Assembly: GCA_002839575.1 (NCBI GenBank)
Contig: PGYH01000018.1
Coordinates: forward strand, 9,011-48,964
DNA: 39,954 nt
Direction: 5' to 3'
Source: Methanomicrobiales archaeon HGW-Methanomicrobiales-6
GTDB lineage: Archaea > Halobacteriota > Methanomicrobia > Methanomicrobiales > Methanoculleaceae
Position numbers and translations under genes: made by a program. Positions 38,879 to 39,954 of the stretch are shown here, in pieces. Each line of letters begins with the position of its first letter. The stretch's first letter is position 1. The notes under the pieces were generated by a model. It searched no databases, was not told the DNA's origin, and saw only the letters and a list, made by a program, of their open reading frames with translations.

Positions 38879-39172
38879 TCACGCCTCGCTCTCTGCCTTC
38901 GGCTCACCTCGCTTGAGCAGGTACTCCCGCTCGGTTGCCTTCTTGGTCTCCTCGTCGTCGTAGATTCGGGCACGGCCGAGAAGTTCCATCTTCCCGAACC
39001 GGGTTCGTTCAAGGTCCAGCACGAGAAGGCTTGCATCCTTGTTCTGCAGCGCGGCAAGCTTCTCCTGAATGCTCTTCCGCGAGGGCGTTGGTCCGTCGAA
39101 GGTGAGAGTAAACTCAAGCTCTCTTCTGCTCAACACCTCGTTCCTCACATCACGGGTAATTTCGAAGTCCAT
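38879..39172 (-). CDS. rps24e: 30S ribosomal protein S24e
   Basis: The 97-residue protein matches S24e: MDFEITRDVRNEVLSRRELE, TPSRKSIQEKLAALQNKDAS, RTRFGKMELLGRARIYDDEE and TEREYLLKRGEP. ATG 39172 is chosen; the longer frame to 39235 crosses the promoter. The start lies shortly after a strong TATA box, so this is probably the first gene of its own transcript. Confidence 0.96.
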   Translation of the reverse strand: MDFEITRDVRNEVLSRRELEFTLTFDGPTPSRKSIQEKLAALQNKDASLLVLDLERTRFGKMELLGRARIYDDEETKKATEREYLLKRGEPKAESEA

Positions 39173-39199
39173 CGATATCCCTAAAATATTGTTGGGGGG

Positions 39200-39210
39200 T
39201 TTATTTATAC
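39200..39210 (-). promoter_or_regulatory. TATA box of rps24e
   Basis: On the minus strand this reads GTATAAATAAA, a near-ideal archaeal TATA box. It lies 28-38 bases ahead of the rps24e start, so initiation near 39180 leaves a very short leader. It marks an internal promoter in the cluster. Confidence 0.65.
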
Positions 39211-39248
39211 TCTGGGATGGGACGCGGGAATGCATTTTGATGCATCTC

Positions 39249-39734
39249 TCACTCGCGCACGAAAACCGTCAGCATCGATGCGGCATCCCGCTTCGCTGAC
39301 GCATCAACGAGCCGGAGGACGACGCCCTCCTGCGGCTGGCCGTAGAGGACGGCAGCCCCGGCCGGCGCGGCGAGGACGAGCGGGATGACCGCAAGATCCT
39401 CCTCGCCCTCGACAAAGATCACCCCGGGCGGGTTACGGACCACGTCGGTGATCGCATCCACGAGTTCGTCGGTGATCGTGCCGGGAGGGTTCTTCGCTGT
39501 CAGCCTTCTTGCCCGGAGCAGGGGTGATCGGGTGCAGGGGATGCGCATCGTGTAGCCGTCGATGATGGCGACATCCGGGACAACCCCCGCGGCGAGGAGG
39601 TTGTGGGTCACCACATCGCCGACGGCGTAGACCGCCCGGCCCTCAAGCCGATCGAGGAGTTCGCCGATACTCCCATAAAGGGTGCCGAACGGTTTTTTGA
39701 AGAGATCTCTGTGCGCTTCGGGTAGCCGGAGCAT
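39249..39734 (-). CDS. GTP-dependent dephospho-CoA kinase (DUF359)
   Basis: The 161-residue protein belongs to the archaeal DUF359 family, shown in Thermococcus to phosphorylate dephospho-CoA with GTP in the last step of CoA synthesis. Typical stretches are LFKKPFGTLYGSIGELLDRL, VYAVGDVVTHNLLAAGVVPD, AIIDGYTMR, NPPGTITDELVDAITDVV and VIFVEGEEDLAVIPLVLAAP, with VLYGQPQEGVVLR near the end. ATG 39734 overlaps the spt4 stop by one base (TGATG), so the two are coupled, an arrangement typical of archaea. Confidence 0.95.
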   Translation of the reverse strand: MLRLPEAHRDLFKKPFGTLYGSIGELLDRLEGRAVYAVGDVVTHNLLAAGVVPDVAIIDGYTMRIPCTRSPLLRARRLTAKNPPGTITDELVDAITDVVRNPPGVIFVEGEEDLAVIPLVLAAPAGAAVLYGQPQEGVVLRLVDASAKRDAASMLTVFVRE

Positions 39735-39934
39735 CAACGGACCTTCAGCGCGTACCGGCCGGCCATGGTGATGTTCATCTTCTTTGCAATCTCTGAGTGC
39801 TCCGGATCGATGATCACAACGTAGCCCGCCCAGTCTTCGCTCAGGTTGGCCGTGCCGCAGATCACGCAGCTCTCTCCTTCCACGACCCGGTGGCACTCGC
39901 GGCAGACCTTGACCACCTTCTTACGGACGACCAT
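39734..39934 (-). CDS. spt4: Transcription elongation factor Spt4 (RpoE'')
   Basis: The 66-residue zinc protein partners with Spt5 to keep RNA polymerase processive. The zinc cysteines are in KVCRECHRVVEGESCVICGT, and LSEDWAGYVVIIDPEHSEIA (with W and the DP turn) is characteristic. Length is normal. It lies in the leftward cluster, just downstream of what is probably rpoE1, and overlaps the dephospho-CoA kinase start. Confidence 0.96.
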   Translation of the reverse strand: MVVRKKVVKVCRECHRVVEGESCVICGTANLSEDWAGYVVIIDPEHSEIAKKMNITMAGRYALKVR

Positions 39935-39935
39935 C

Positions 39936-39954
39936 TTACGCCGCTCCCTTCTCC
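39936..39954 (-). CDS. 3' end of an upstream gene (probably rpoE1/rpb7), cut by window edge
   Basis: The last bases read leftward as GAG AAG GGA GCG GCG TAA, a plausible C-terminus EKGAA ending 1 base before spt4. In most archaea the gene before spt4 is the RNA polymerase subunit RpoE1; five codons cannot prove it. Confidence 0.3.

Overview
The window (about 40 kb, mostly GC-rich) comes from a euryarchaeon. The right end carries an archaeal information-processing cluster: Spt4, GTP-dependent dephospho-CoA kinase, ribosomal proteins S24e, S27ae and L40e, a fused Kae1-Bud32, and an XTP/dITP pyrophosphatase. Promoters have archaeal TATA boxes, several genes look leaderless, and terminators are T-runs. 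From recalled resemblance the best guess is Methanomicrobiales (Methanoculleus-like); no methanogenesis gene lies in the window, so this is inference.

Layout. 1-6.3 kb: 3' part of a glutamine synthetase, a small hypothetical gene, a decayed Cache-domain remnant, a LUD-domain protein, an MscS channel, a small internally duplicated membrane protein behind a palindromic operator candidate, and an RNB-family ribonuclease. 6.4-11.7 kb: a phosphate-uptake locus. pstS, a fused pstC-pstA, pstB and phoU run leftward and diverge from an AbrB-PhoU regulator. 11.7-18.8 kb: mixed housekeeping and accessory genes (methyltransferase, DUF523/DUF1722, flavoprotein, CPBP protease, VOC protein, the PFL/ACT pair, cysteine hydrolase, GNAT) plus a frameshifted membrane-protein pseudogene. 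19-21 kb: a Fic protein behind five operator-like palindromes spaced 40 bp apart, followed by an Imm-5-like gene. 21-25.2 kb: flavoprotein, alpha/beta-hydrolase remnant, a CDF transporter fused to a NifX-like domain, a small membrane protein, AroK-type shikimate kinase and a hypothetical protein. 25.3-28.5 kb: AT-richer accessory DNA with a DUF433-like remnant, an amidinotransferase-family gene, a tRNA 3'-end fragment and a polytopic membrane protein.

The main discovery is an integrated element of 5,053 bp bounded by 45-bp direct repeats (28472-28516 and 33525-33569). The repeat is the 3' part of tRNA-Val(CAC), which is intact at the right end. The integrase gene is split by integration in the SSV manner. 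Its N-terminal part (33199-33579) reads into the right repeat, its C-terminal part continues from the left repeat, and joining the two across the repeat gives one exact reading frame of 436 codons. Inside the element are a secreted lipoprotein, a region of GTGTAAG/CTTACAC motifs that may be an origin, and an SF3 helicase. This is a small self-replicating, integrating virus- or plasmid-like replicon. Two bases upstream of the target tRNA is a tRNA-Gly-like gene that has lost its anticodon arm.

33.7-40 kb returns to core genome: HtpX, the Thi4-type thiazole synthase, a Bles03-like protein, then the leftward ribosomal/Kae1-Bud32 cluster. All calls are from reading the sequence and recalled family knowledge; no database search was run.
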